The notes beneath the pieces were generated by a model. The model was not told the origin of the DNA and made no database searches. It saw only the letters and a list, made by a program, of their open reading frames with translations. DNA of 26,475 nt, from contig DZDC01000018.1 of NCBI GenBank assembly GCA_022736595.1, forward strand, positions 1 through 26,475. The letters run 5' to 3'. This DNA is from Draconibacterium orientale (lineage in GTDB: Bacteria > Bacteroidota > Bacteroidia > Bacteroidales > UBA1556). The translations under genes were made by a program, and so were the position numbers. Numbering within the stretch: position 1 is the first letter of the stretch; every line of letters begins with the position of its first letter. Of this stretch, positions 14,101 to 22,025 are shown piece by piece.

Positions 14101-16152
14101 ATGCTCATCCTTTTCGTGATGAGCATTTTACTGTACGCCAATACCTGGAATCATGGCTTTACTCTAGATGATACCATGATGATTTTGGAAAATAAGTACA
14201 CCACAGGTGGAATAGAAGGTCTAGAAAAGATATTTACCACCGACGCTTTTGCAGGATTTCTTGGCGATGAAAAGCAATTGCTTTCTGGAGGGAGATATCG
14301 TCCTTTGGCACAATCCATTCATAATATAGAGTATAGCTTAATGGGTTTAAGCCCAACATTTTGGCACATCCAAAACACCTTATTTTTTGGATTTGCACTG
14401 GTCTTATTTTTCATTTTTATACAAAAATTAATTCCCAACCTGAATCAAGGATGGACCAATGTGGCCTTTCTATCCTCATTACTAGCCGCAGCCCATCCTC
14501 TCAATACCGAAGTGGTGGCCAACATTAAAAGCTTCGACCTCCTTTTAAGTATGGTTTTAGGGTTGGGAGCACTGATTTTCATGCTCCGCTTTTTTGACCA
14601 TCATCGAATAAAAGACCTAGTTTTAGGAAGTCTTTTGCTCTTCTTGGCAATGTTGAGTAAAGAAACCGCCATTACCTTACTAGCAGTACTTCCAATTGGA
14701 ATAATTCTGTTTCGAGAAAAATCCACCAAACACCTATTAATCAGCTCCGCAGCCGGCCTCCTCGCCTTTGTTGGTTATTTCGCCTTACGCACAGCCTTAG
14801 TGGGATTACCTGCCTCAGTGGAAGTAAATGAGTTGCTCAATAATCCTTTTGTTGAAGCTACCACAACTCAAAAATATGCCACCTTAGCGCTAACCTTCGG
14901 ATATTACTTAAAATTAATATCCATTCCCATTAATCTGACTCACGATTACTATCCTTATACGATTTCGCTTACCAATTTTAGCAATCTTGCAGTAATCTTA
15001 AGCATTCTTATCTATCTTTCAATGAGCGTATTGTCATTGTATCAACTTATTTATGGTCGAAACAAAAATCCAAATTTGAATATTCTTGCCTTCGGCTGGA
15101 TTTTCTATATTTCTATTTTCAGTATTTCATCCAACCTTTTGATTAACGTGGGTGCGTTTATGAACGAACGCTTTATCTTTATTGGTTTTTATGGAATTAT
15201 ATTGCTTTTAGTTTTTTATTTAATTCAACTTTTAAACCGACTGAATCAAAACCAAACTAAAACTATTTACCTGATAATAATACCTTTAGTCCTCTTACTT
15301 ACCGCTAAAACCATAGACCGAAACCGAGCTTGGGCCGACGATTATACCCTATTTACTACCGATGTTAAAATATCGAAAGGTTCGGCAAAATGTAACGTTT
15401 CGGCGGGTGGCAAAACCTACGAAAAAGCGAAACCCTTGCCCAAAGGTCTTGCGAGAACTCAATTGCTTTTGGATGCTGAAAAATACATCCAAAAAGGGAT
15501 CGAGATTCATCCAAAGTACATTCAAGCTTATATCCTTTTAGGCAATGTTTATTTTGAAATGGATAGCTTATCTTTGGCCATGGTCAATTATCAAAAAGCC
15601 AATCAATTAGGCGAAAAAGAAGCCGCACTTATCAATATTAAAAATGTTGGATATCGGTATCATCAATTGAAAAAACATAAAGAATCGTTGCAAACTTTGA
15701 ACCTAAGCTTACAGCATTTCAAAAACGACAGTTCCCTTTTATTTACTCAGGCCGATAACCTTTTGAATTTAAATCAAGTGGATTCAGCCAAAAAGCTCGT
15801 AGAATACTTAATCGAAAGACAACCCGATTTTGACGCTGGTTTTAATAAGTTGGGCGAGATTCACGGGAGATATTTGAATAATTTACCTCAGTCGAAGCTA
15901 TTTTTATTAAAGGCCATTGCAATCAACCCAAAAAATTCAAGTGCTTTAGAAAATCTTGGCGTATTGTACGGCATTGAAAATCAAATTGATTCATCATTAT
16001 TCTATTTCAAAAAGGCTTTTGAAAACAACAAAAAACCCAACTCTGAATTATATTACAATTTGCATATTGGCTATATGCGCACAGGCGATACCCTTCAAGG
16101 AAAGTTAATGCTTGAAAAGGCAACCCAAAAAAGAAAGGAGGAAAACCAATGA
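14101..16152 (+). CDS. TMTC-like membrane protein with C-terminal TPR repeats
   Basis: Start placed at the ATG at 14101 (683 residues), 22 bases after the previous stop; the frame is open further upstream only through a TTG inside the preceding gene. The N-terminal two thirds (about residues 1-410) contain about ten membrane helices. The first loop reads NTWNHGFTLDDTMMILENKY, with the Asp-Asp pair typical of GT-C glycosyltransferases and of the TMTC O-mannosyltransferase-like family. The last about 230 residues are TPR-like helical repeats (for example YIQAYILLGNVYFEMDSLSL and SALENLGVLYGIENQIDSSL), expected on the periplasmic face. A role in protein O-glycosylation or glycan transfer is inference. 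It overlaps truA by 4 bases (ATGA). Confidence 0.78.
   Translation: MLILFVMSILLYANTWNHGFTLDDTMMILENKYTTGGIEGLEKIFTTDAFAGFLGDEKQLLSGGRYRPLAQSIHNIEYSLMGLSPTFWHIQNTLFFGFALVLFFIFIQKLIPNLNQGWTNVAFLSSLLAAAHPLNTEVVANIKSFDLLLSMVLGLGALIFMLRFFDHHRIKDLVLGSLLLFLAMLSKETAITLLAVLPIGIILFREKSTKHLLISSAAGLLAFVGYFALRTALVGLPASVEVNELLNNPFVEATTTQKYATLALTFGYYLKLISIPINLTHDYYPYTISLTNFSNLAVILSILIYLSMSVLSLYQLIYGRNKNPNLNILAFGWIFYISIFSISSNLLINVGAFMNERFIFIGFYGIILLLVFYLIQLLNRLNQNQTKTIYLIIIPLVLLLTAKTIDRNRAWADDYTLFTTDVKISKGSAKCNVSAGGKTYEKAKPLPKGLARTQLLLDAEKYIQKGIEIHPKYIQAYILLGNVYFEMDSLSLAMVNYQKANQLGEKEAALINIKNVGYRYHQLKKHKESLQTLNLSLQHFKNDSSLLFTQADNLLNLNQVDSAKKLVEYLIERQPDFDAGFNKLGEIHGRYLNNLPQSKLFLLKAIAINPKNSSALENLGVLYGIENQIDSSLFYFKKAFENNKKPNSELYYNLHIGYMRTGDTLQGKLMLEKATQKRKEENQ
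16134..16141 (+). promoter_or_regulatory. Strong Shine-Dalgarno sequence of truA
   Basis: AAAGGAGG, fully complementary to the 3' end of 16S rRNA, 7 bases before the ATG at 16149. Such sites are rare in Bacteroidota, and I see no comparable one at the other starts. It is also coding sequence of the preceding gene (Lys-Arg-Lys-Glu-Glu), so it may be accidental, but its place before an ATGA overlap fits re-initiation. Confidence 0.5.
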
Positions 16153-16931
16153 TGCAAAGGTATTTTATAAGATTAAGCTTTGATGGAAGTCCTTTTCATG
16201 GCTGGCAACAACAACCCAACGCTTCGTCGGTACAGCAAGAACTGGAGAAAGCGCTGTCCTTAATTTATCGCCAAGCCATAGCAGTTACAGGAGCTGGGCG
16301 CACCGATACCGGAGTGCATGCCCACAATTACATAGCCCATTGCGATCTACCTCAGTTGCTTAACATTGAAGCGTTGAAAGCATTTATTTACAAGGTAAAT
16401 GGCTTGTTACCCAAAGAAATAGTGGTACATAGCCTCATTGCCATGCACCCAGAAGCCCATGCCCGCTTTGATGCCATAAGTAGAAGCTACTTTTACCAAA
16501 TTAGTCAACAAAAAAATCCTTTCCTCTTAAACAGCAGTTGGCAACGATATGGAAATCTTGATATTGACCAAATGAATGAAGGTTGTAAAATCTTGCTTCA
16601 AACCCATGACTTTTCGAGTTTTGCAAAACTGCACTCCGATAATAAAACCAATCTTTGTAAGCTTACTCAAGCGCACTGGAGTTACGACGAAGCATTGGAA
16701 GTTTTGCGATTTGATATTAGTGCCGATCGGTTTCTCCGAAATATGGTTCGCAGCATCGTGGGCACTTTGGTTGATTTAGGCCGGGGCAAAATCGACCTTG
16801 AACACTTTCAACAAATTGTGGCTGATAAAAACCGAAATTCCGCAGGCCTCTCCGCTCCTGCTCAGGGTTTATTCTTTTGCAATGCAAGATATCCTTACAT
16901 TGTAAATGATTCTTACCTACTTTTAGAGTAA
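16149..16931 (+). CDS. truA: tRNA pseudouridine(38-40) synthase TruA
   Basis: Converts uridines 38-40 of the tRNA anticodon arm to pseudouridine. The 260 residues are of normal length. The N-terminus YFIRLSFDGSPFHGWQQQP is the usual first strand-turn. The catalytic Asp is D53 in GAGRTDTGVHAHN. Later motifs are ARFDAISRSYFYQI, DFSSFAKLHSD and FLRNMVRSIVGTLVDLGRGK. The first of two adjacent ATGs (16149 and 16152) overlaps the preceding stop as ATGA, and a strong Shine-Dalgarno sequence stands 7 bases upstream, so translation is probably coupled. The rlmB-like gene follows after 21 bases. Confidence 0.97.
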   Translation: MMQRYFIRLSFDGSPFHGWQQQPNASSVQQELEKALSLIYRQAIAVTGAGRTDTGVHAHNYIAHCDLPQLLNIEALKAFIYKVNGLLPKEIVVHSLIAMHPEAHARFDAISRSYFYQISQQKNPFLLNSSWQRYGNLDIDQMNEGCKILLQTHDFSSFAKLHSDNKTNLCKLTQAHWSYDEALEVLRFDISADRFLRNMVRSIVGTLVDLGRGKIDLEHFQQIVADKNRNSAGLSAPAQGLFFCNARYPYIVNDSYLLLE

Positions 16932-16936
16932 ATTTG
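16929..16936 (+). promoter_or_regulatory. Possible internal -7 element before the rlmB-like gene
   Basis: TAAATTTG overlaps the truA stop codon (TAA at 16929-16931) and ends 16 bases before the ATG at 16953. The nearest upstream TTG (16900-16902) gives a 26-base spacer, longer than usual. It could be an internal promoter within the operon or a chance match. Confidence 0.3.
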
Positions 16937-16952
16937 CCAAAATCTTAAAAAC

Positions 16953-17690
16953 ATGACAGAGAATTTTATTTTTGGAACACATCCAGTTTTTGAAGCCATC
17001 GTGGCTCAACAAGAAATCGACAAAATATTGATTCAAAAAGGATTACGTTCAGATGCAATCCAAAAAGTAGCCAAATTGGCGCGTGAACAGGAACTCTATA
17101 TTCAATACGTTCCCATTGAAAAACTGAATCGCATCACCCGTAAAAACCATCAAGGAATAATTGCCTTTAGCTCCATGGTGGAGTACCAGAAAATTGAAAA
17201 CATCTTACCTTCAGTATATGATAAAGGGGAAACCCCTTTAATTCTAATTTTGGATCGCATCACCGATGTTCGTAATATTGGAGCCATTGCCCGTACTGCC
17301 GAATGTACTGGTGTGCACGCCATTTTAGTGCCAGTTCAAAATTCTGCTCAAATCAATGCTGAGGCAGTAAAATCATCAGCAGGAGCGATCCTGCGAGTTC
17401 CCATTGCACGAAGTTTGAATCTTAAAAAAGACATCGAATTTTTGAAACAGAGTGGATTACAAGTGGTAGGAGTATCCGAAAAAACTCAAAATAACTATAC
17501 CACCAACGATTTTGACCTACCCACTGTCCTTATCATGGGATCGGAAGAGGATGGCGTTTCGGAAGAATACCTAAAAATGTGTGACCATTTTGCAAAAATC
17601 CCGATGTTAGGGAAAATAGCCTCATTAAATGTATCTGCCGCCGCCGCCGTGGTTCTTTACGAAACCCTAAGGCAGCGTATCAAAGAATAA
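16953..17690 (+). CDS. rlmB: 23S rRNA (guanosine-2'-O-)-methyltransferase, RlmB-like TrmH family
   Basis: SPOUT-class SAM-dependent enzyme of 245 residues; by family it methylates the ribose of a guanosine in 23S rRNA (G2251 in E. coli). The N-terminal substrate-binding domain (about residues 3-75) begins with FIFGTHPVFEAI and contains RKNHQGIIAF. The catalytic domain shows DRITDVRNIGAIARTAECTG (motif 1), TVLIMGSEEDGVSEEYL (motif 2) and IPMLGKIASLNVSAAAAVVLYE (motif 3, which forms the knot). The best fit is RlmB, but other TrmH-family members modifying tRNA or rRNA share these motifs, so the exact target site is inferred. It is 27 bases from the next gene. Confidence 0.9.
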   Translation: MTENFIFGTHPVFEAIVAQQEIDKILIQKGLRSDAIQKVAKLAREQELYIQYVPIEKLNRITRKNHQGIIAFSSMVEYQKIENILPSVYDKGETPLILILDRITDVRNIGAIARTAECTGVHAILVPVQNSAQINAEAVKSSAGAILRVPIARSLNLKKDIEFLKQSGLQVVGVSEKTQNNYTTNDFDLPTVLIMGSEEDGVSEEYLKMCDHFAKIPMLGKIASLNVSAAAAVVLYETLRQRIKE

Positions 17691-17717
17691 TATTCAAAGA
17701 ATTGGCCTAAAAGCAAA

Positions 17718-19532
17718 ATGAATCGATTTTCCGAATCCATACTTCGGTTGCTTCCCTATCTCCTATTTATTTTAGGTTTGCTTTTCAGTGTCTTTCAACT
17801 TAACTACAGCTTTACCAACGACGAGCTCTCCGCCTTGATGCGGGCTCAACAACCCGATTTTAATGCCTTGTTGCTTGATGGAGTCAAAATAGATGGACAT
17901 CCGGCAGCCGCTCAGATTATCATCTATTTTTGGACTCAATGGTTTGGAAATACTGAATGGGTGGTACGGCTTCCCTTTGTGCTAGCATCGGGTTTTACGG
18001 CTTTGCTATCCTTTAAATTAGGTAAGCGACTCTTTGGAATCCATGCGGCTTTGCTGTTTTCGATGGCTATCAGCAGTTTAGAATTTACAATTTATCATTT
18101 TCAATTGGCTCGACCCTACGCTTGGGGATTGCCTATTGCATTGGCATCGGCGCTCTATTGGTTTAAAATCGCTTTCCCTGAAGTCAACCCTAAGAAACCC
18201 AAAGTATTTGATTTTGTAGTATTTATGGTGCTCTCAGCAGCTGCAGCTTATCATCACTACTTCAGCGGTTTACTCGCTATTATCATGGCACTAACTTTAG
18301 CCTTTTTTATTCGCGGGAAACGAAACTGGCTGCTATTTCTTGGCTTGAGCTTTATCCCTATTCTCCTATTTCTCCCCCATCTCGAAATTACGCTTTATCA
18401 ACTAAAGATTGGAGGCGTTGGAAATTGGCTTTCTGCCCCATCCAATAATTTTATCTGGTTGCATCTCATCCATGTTTTCAATCAATCCGTGGCTTTTCTC
18501 CTTGTAATTATTGGATTAGTCACTTTGCTTTACTTTCAATCAAAGCACAAGCCCAAATCCGAAAATATTCTATTTAAAACCATCCTTCTAATTTGGTTCT
18601 TAACACCTTATATCATTGGACATCTCTATAGTTTATATCGCAGTCCTGTTTTGCAAGATCGGGTTTTACTCTTCAGTTTACCCTTTGGATTGCTCTTTCT
18701 ATTTAGCTTTGTTGGAAACCTAAAAACGCCATTTTCAAAGTTGATTTTTTTGATTTTGGTGGTTTCATTTCCTATCCATACTTTTTTGATAAAAAAATAT
18801 CATCCACAGACCCGCTCTTTAAACTTTAGGCAAATTGCCCAAAATGTGGATCATTTTCAATCAAGCATTGGAGAAGATTCCATGCTACACCTTCAGCATT
18901 GCAATTCCACTTTGTACTTAAAGCACTATTTAAAAAATGATATTTCATTCGAAATCAACGAAATATCGAACGAATCAGACCTACAACAACTTCAAATGAT
19001 TCTTTTGCAATCCAACTGTCAGTGGGTTGACTATGCAGTGACCAAACCTGTAAACCGTTTGAGCTCGATGATGATACAAAGCCATTACCCTATCATTGAA
19101 CTGAAACAAACCGATGAGATGGGAGATGGATATTACCTTTTCAAAAAAGGAAAACCTTCAATTCCAGCCACAATTCCAGTGGTAAGTGCGACAAAATCGA
19201 ATTTTTCTATGGCCAATATTGAATTTGAATCAGGAATTGAATTTCTATCTTCGAGCACAATCAAATTGAATGTTTTGGTTCAGCTTCGTTTCGATTCCAT
19301 TAACCATGCTGAAGTGGTTTACGATTTGCGCAATGCTACCTCTGACGAAAGTATCGAATGGTGGTCGATTCCACTAAAATACTTTTGGCAAAAAGATAAT
19401 GGGCTAATTTATACAGTATTTCCAGTGCAACTTTATGCAAATCAAAAACTTAAAATATATTTGTGGAATCCGCAAAAGGAAAATTTCAACATTCAAAACT
19501 ATAAAATTGCCCTTTATAATGAAACTCTTTAG
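17718..19532 (+). CDS. GT39/PMT-like membrane glycosyltransferase
   Basis: A 604-residue protein with about ten to eleven membrane helices in the first about 360 residues and a soluble C-terminal domain rich in beta-strands (about 370-604). The first external loop has FTNDELSALMRA (D35, E36) followed by KIDGHPAAAQIIIYFWTQWFG and VVRLPFVLASG, the pattern of GT-C enzymes of the PMT_2/ArnT type that use polyprenyl-phosphate sugars. The acceptor may be lipid A, a glycan or protein; sequence does not decide this. It lies in the same run as the TMTC-like gene, so the two may serve one glycosylation route. Its last 14 bases overlap the next gene. Confidence 0.82.
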   Translation: MNRFSESILRLLPYLLFILGLLFSVFQLNYSFTNDELSALMRAQQPDFNALLLDGVKIDGHPAAAQIIIYFWTQWFGNTEWVVRLPFVLASGFTALLSFKLGKRLFGIHAALLFSMAISSLEFTIYHFQLARPYAWGLPIALASALYWFKIAFPEVNPKKPKVFDFVVFMVLSAAAAYHHYFSGLLAIIMALTLAFFIRGKRNWLLFLGLSFIPILLFLPHLEITLYQLKIGGVGNWLSAPSNNFIWLHLIHVFNQSVAFLLVIIGLVTLLYFQSKHKPKSENILFKTILLIWFLTPYIIGHLYSLYRSPVLQDRVLLFSLPFGLLFLFSFVGNLKTPFSKLIFLILVVSFPIHTFLIKKYHPQTRSLNFRQIAQNVDHFQSSIGEDSMLHLQHCNSTLYLKHYLKNDISFEINEISNESDLQQLQMILLQSNCQWVDYAVTKPVNRLSSMMIQSHYPIIELKQTDEMGDGYYLFKKGKPSIPATIPVVSATKSNFSMANIEFESGIEFLSSSTIKLNVLVQLRFDSINHAEVVYDLRNATSDESIEWWSIPLKYFWQKDNGLIYTVFPVQLYANQKLKIYLWNPQKENFNIQNYKIALYNETL

Positions 19533-20298
19533 TCGCCAATATCCCAACCCATCGAGCTCCACCAACCCACCCTTAGTAATTTTACATGGACTTTTCGGTC
19601 TTTCCGACAATTGGGCAACACTCGCCAAAGAATTTAGCCAAACCAGATCGGTATGGGTTCCTGACTTGAGAAACCATGGCCTAAGTCCTCACGACTCAGA
19701 ATTTACTTTAAGCGTATTGGTTCAAGATATTTATGATTTTATTGCTGAGCATCAACTGCAAAAGGTGGATTTAATGGGCCACAGTTTGGGTGGGAAAATA
19801 GCCATTCAACTTACGCATAATCACCCAGAAGTCATTAACCGGCTTGTGGTTGCCGATATGGGATTGCGCTCAATGCCTCTAAATCCACAACATCTTAAAA
19901 TTTTCGATTTGATGAAGCAATGTCCATTATCTCAATTTGGAAATTTTGCAGAACTTGAAAAATGGTTCTTTCAAGAACTCCAAAATCAACGCATGGCTTG
20001 GTTTGTACTCAAGAACATTAAGAATACAAAATCGGGATTTCAATGGAAATTAAATCACGAAGCTTTAGAGAAAGCCTTTCAACAGCCTTTTGATTTGCTT
20101 TTGGACGAAGAACAGCAAATTCAAACTCCAACCCTATTCCTTAAAGCCCAGAACTCAAATTATATTACTGACCAAGATGAACAATTAATCCAGAAACATT
20201 TTTTCAATGCTTTTATGGAAGTCATAGAAGACGCTGGGCACTGGCTCCACGCTGACCAACCCAAGGCATTTCTTCATCTAACCAAAGCCTTTCTTTAA
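19519..20298 (+). CDS. Alpha/beta hydrolase, YbfF-type esterase
   Basis: From the ATG at 19519 (14-base overlap with the glycosyltransferase) the protein is 259 residues; a start at 19435 would add a basic tail foreign to the family and overlap by almost 100 bases. The oxyanion loop is ILHGLFGLSDNW (residues 21-32), the nucleophile elbow GHSLGGK with S89, a probable acidic residue D113 in VADMG, and the catalytic His H241 in EDAGHWLHADQP. The order and spacing match YbfF-like acyl-CoA/carboxyl esterases. No signal peptide is seen, so it is cytosolic. The physiological substrate is unknown. It is the last gene of the run; no terminator follows. Confidence 0.9.
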   Translation: MKLFSRQYPNPSSSTNPPLVILHGLFGLSDNWATLAKEFSQTRSVWVPDLRNHGLSPHDSEFTLSVLVQDIYDFIAEHQLQKVDLMGHSLGGKIAIQLTHNHPEVINRLVVADMGLRSMPLNPQHLKIFDLMKQCPLSQFGNFAELEKWFFQELQNQRMAWFVLKNIKNTKSGFQWKLNHEALEKAFQQPFDLLLDEEQQIQTPTLFLKAQNSNYITDQDEQLIQKHFFNAFMEVIEDAGHWLHADQPKAFLHLTKAFL

Positions 20299-20395
20299 TC
20301 AACTACTGTAAATCAAATATTTATAAATTATTTTTAACACTATTTTGTTTAGGTTGCTAAAATCAAATTGTTCAAAAAAAAGCCAATTGGTAAGG

Positions 20396-20411
20396 TTCTA
20401 AAATTTTAGAA
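20396..20411. promoter_or_regulatory. Perfect 16-base palindrome upstream of the dnaB -7 element
   Basis: TTCTAAAATTTTAGAA, two 8-base half-sites without a spacer, ending 4 bases before the -7 element of dnaB. It lies between that element and the nearest TTG (20387-20389), which fits an operator for a dimeric regulator. It is AT-rich, so an unregulated chance palindrome cannot be excluded. Confidence 0.4.
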
Positions 20412-20415
20412 TGAA

Positions 20416-20423
20416 TATTTTTG
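20416..20423 (+). promoter_or_regulatory. -7 element of dnaB, 4 bases before the ATG
   Basis: TATTTTTG matches TAnnTTTG; CTTT and then the ATG at 20428 follow. TTG at 20387-20389 gives a 26-base spacer, a little long for a -33 box. Transcription would start at or beside the start codon. Confidence 0.5.
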
Positions 20424-20427
20424 CTTT

Positions 20428-22014
20428 ATGGAAAAAGCAGAACAACGAAAAACCACAAGTTTAAAACGCACGAGCAATACCTTCAATAGCATGGCGGGAA
20501 ATGGTCTTGAATACGGTAAAATACCGCCTCAAGCGCTGGATCTTGAAGAAGCAGTTCTAGGAGCCGTGATGCTTGAAGGATTTGCAATAAATAAGGTAAT
20601 CGACATTCTCACCCCTGAGATGTTTTATAAACAAAGTCACCAATTTATTTATTCGGCGGTAAAAACCTTATTTGCCAATTCTGAACCCATTGATATTCTA
20701 ACCGTTACCAATCAACTAAGCAAGGATGGTCATTTAGAAGTGGTGGGTGGAAGTTATTATGTGGTGATGCTAACCAACAAAGTTGCCAGCAGTGCCAACA
20801 TTGAATTTCATGCACGCATCATTCAACAAAAGTTTATTCAACGCGAACTCATTCGCATTTCGAGTGATATTATTACCGATGCCTTTGACGAAAGAACCGA
20901 TGTTTTAGAACTCCTTGATATTGCGGAGCGTAACCTATTTAAAATAGCCGAAGATAACTTACGCCGTTCGGCTTCAAAAATGAAAGATGTGCTCAAGGAT
21001 GCACTACATTCCATTGAAGAAGCCACCAAACATTCGGGCCATATCAGCGGTATTCCATCAGGATTTCATAAAATTGATAATCTCACTTCTGGTTGGCAAC
21101 GCAGCGATTTAATTATTTTGGCCGCCCGCCCTGGTATGGGTAAAACTGCTTTTGTGCTCAGTCTAGCACGGAATATGGCCGTGGATCACTCTGTGCCAGT
21201 GGCCGTCTTTTCGCTTGAAATGTCTGCGGTACAGCTTGTTACACGTTTGATTTCTGCCGAAGCCGAAGTGAATGCTGAAAAGCTTAAAAAAGGAACCCTT
21301 GACCAAAGCGATTGGTCGCACCTCAATCGCAGCATCCAAAGTCTTGAAAAAGCTAAAATTTTTATCGATGATACCCCTGCCCTCTCCATTTTTGAATTGA
21401 GAGCCAAATGTCGAAGACTCAAAAGCTCTGATAACATTGGCGTTATCATCATCGACTACCTTCAATTGATGACCGCGGGCAGTGATAAAGGGGGCAACCG
21501 AGAACAGGAAATCAGCACCATCAGCCGTTCGCTCAAAGCCCTTGCTAAGGAATTGAACGTCCCCATCATTACCCTTTCGCAGTTAAACCGAAGCGTAGAA
21601 ACCAGAACAGGTCTTAAACGTCCACAGCTCAGCGACTTGCGTGAATCTGGAGCCATTGAGCAAGATGCCGATATGGTTTGTTTCCTCTACCGTCCCGAAT
21701 ATTATGGCTTTAAACAAAACGAGCAAGGGCAAATATTTGCGGATGGTTATGCCGAATTTATCGTTGCTAAACACCGAAATGGAGCCTTGGAAAATATTCC
21801 AATTAAGTTTCTTAACACCTTTGCTAAGTTTACCAATCTCACAGAATATTTTTCGGACGATGACAACAGTGGCGGTGGTTTAGCACCCAACAACAGCTTT
21901 GATGTAAATAAGGTTATGCCCTCAAAGATGAATATAGACGATGATATGGATACCTCATTGATGGATATGCCCCCCATCTCAAGAAGTAAAACCGAGGATC
22001 ATAATCCCTTTTAA
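20428..22014 (+). CDS. dnaB: Replicative DNA helicase DnaB
   Basis: Hexameric 5'-3' helicase that opens the replication fork and binds primase. The 528 residues comprise the N-terminal primase-interaction domain (about 30-130; PPQALDLEEAVLGAVMLE, ILTPEMFYKQSHQFIY), a linker helix region and a RecA-like ATPase domain (about 200-480). Walker A is AARPGMGKTAF (about 232-242), the catalytic Glu lies in FSLEMS (E264), Walker B is VIIIDYLQLM (about 339-348), followed by LSQLNRSVETR and the arginine-finger region RESGAIEQDADMVCFLYRPEYY. No intein interrupts these motifs. The first about 25 residues and the acidic, Asn/Ser-rich C-terminal tail are variable. A -7 element lies 4 bases before the ATG. 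Confidence 0.98.
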   Translation: MEKAEQRKTTSLKRTSNTFNSMAGNGLEYGKIPPQALDLEEAVLGAVMLEGFAINKVIDILTPEMFYKQSHQFIYSAVKTLFANSEPIDILTVTNQLSKDGHLEVVGGSYYVVMLTNKVASSANIEFHARIIQQKFIQRELIRISSDIITDAFDERTDVLELLDIAERNLFKIAEDNLRRSASKMKDVLKDALHSIEEATKHSGHISGIPSGFHKIDNLTSGWQRSDLIILAARPGMGKTAFVLSLARNMAVDHSVPVAVFSLEMSAVQLVTRLISAEAEVNAEKLKKGTLDQSDWSHLNRSIQSLEKAKIFIDDTPALSIFELRAKCRRLKSSDNIGVIIIDYLQLMTAGSDKGGNREQEISTISRSLKALAKELNVPIITLSQLNRSVETRTGLKRPQLSDLRESGAIEQDADMVCFLYRPEYYGFKQNEQGQIFADGYAEFIVAKHRNGALENIPIKFLNTFAKFTNLTEYFSDDDNSGGGLAPNNSFDVNKVMPSKMNIDDDMDTSLMDMPPISRSKTEDHNPF

Positions 22015-22025
22015 TCAAAAAGTAA

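Noticed and set aside
19435..19518. Longer N-terminus for the alpha/beta hydrolase
   Set aside because: The extension is Lys/Ile-rich coding shadow of the glycosyltransferase and not part of the hydrolase fold.
21163..21977. Minus-strand frames opposite dnaB
   Set aside because: Composition follows the dnaB codons, with no recognisable motif or start signal.
20428..22014. Possible intein in dnaB
   Set aside because: Walker A, Walker B and the arginine-finger region are continuous, and the length is that of a normal DnaB.
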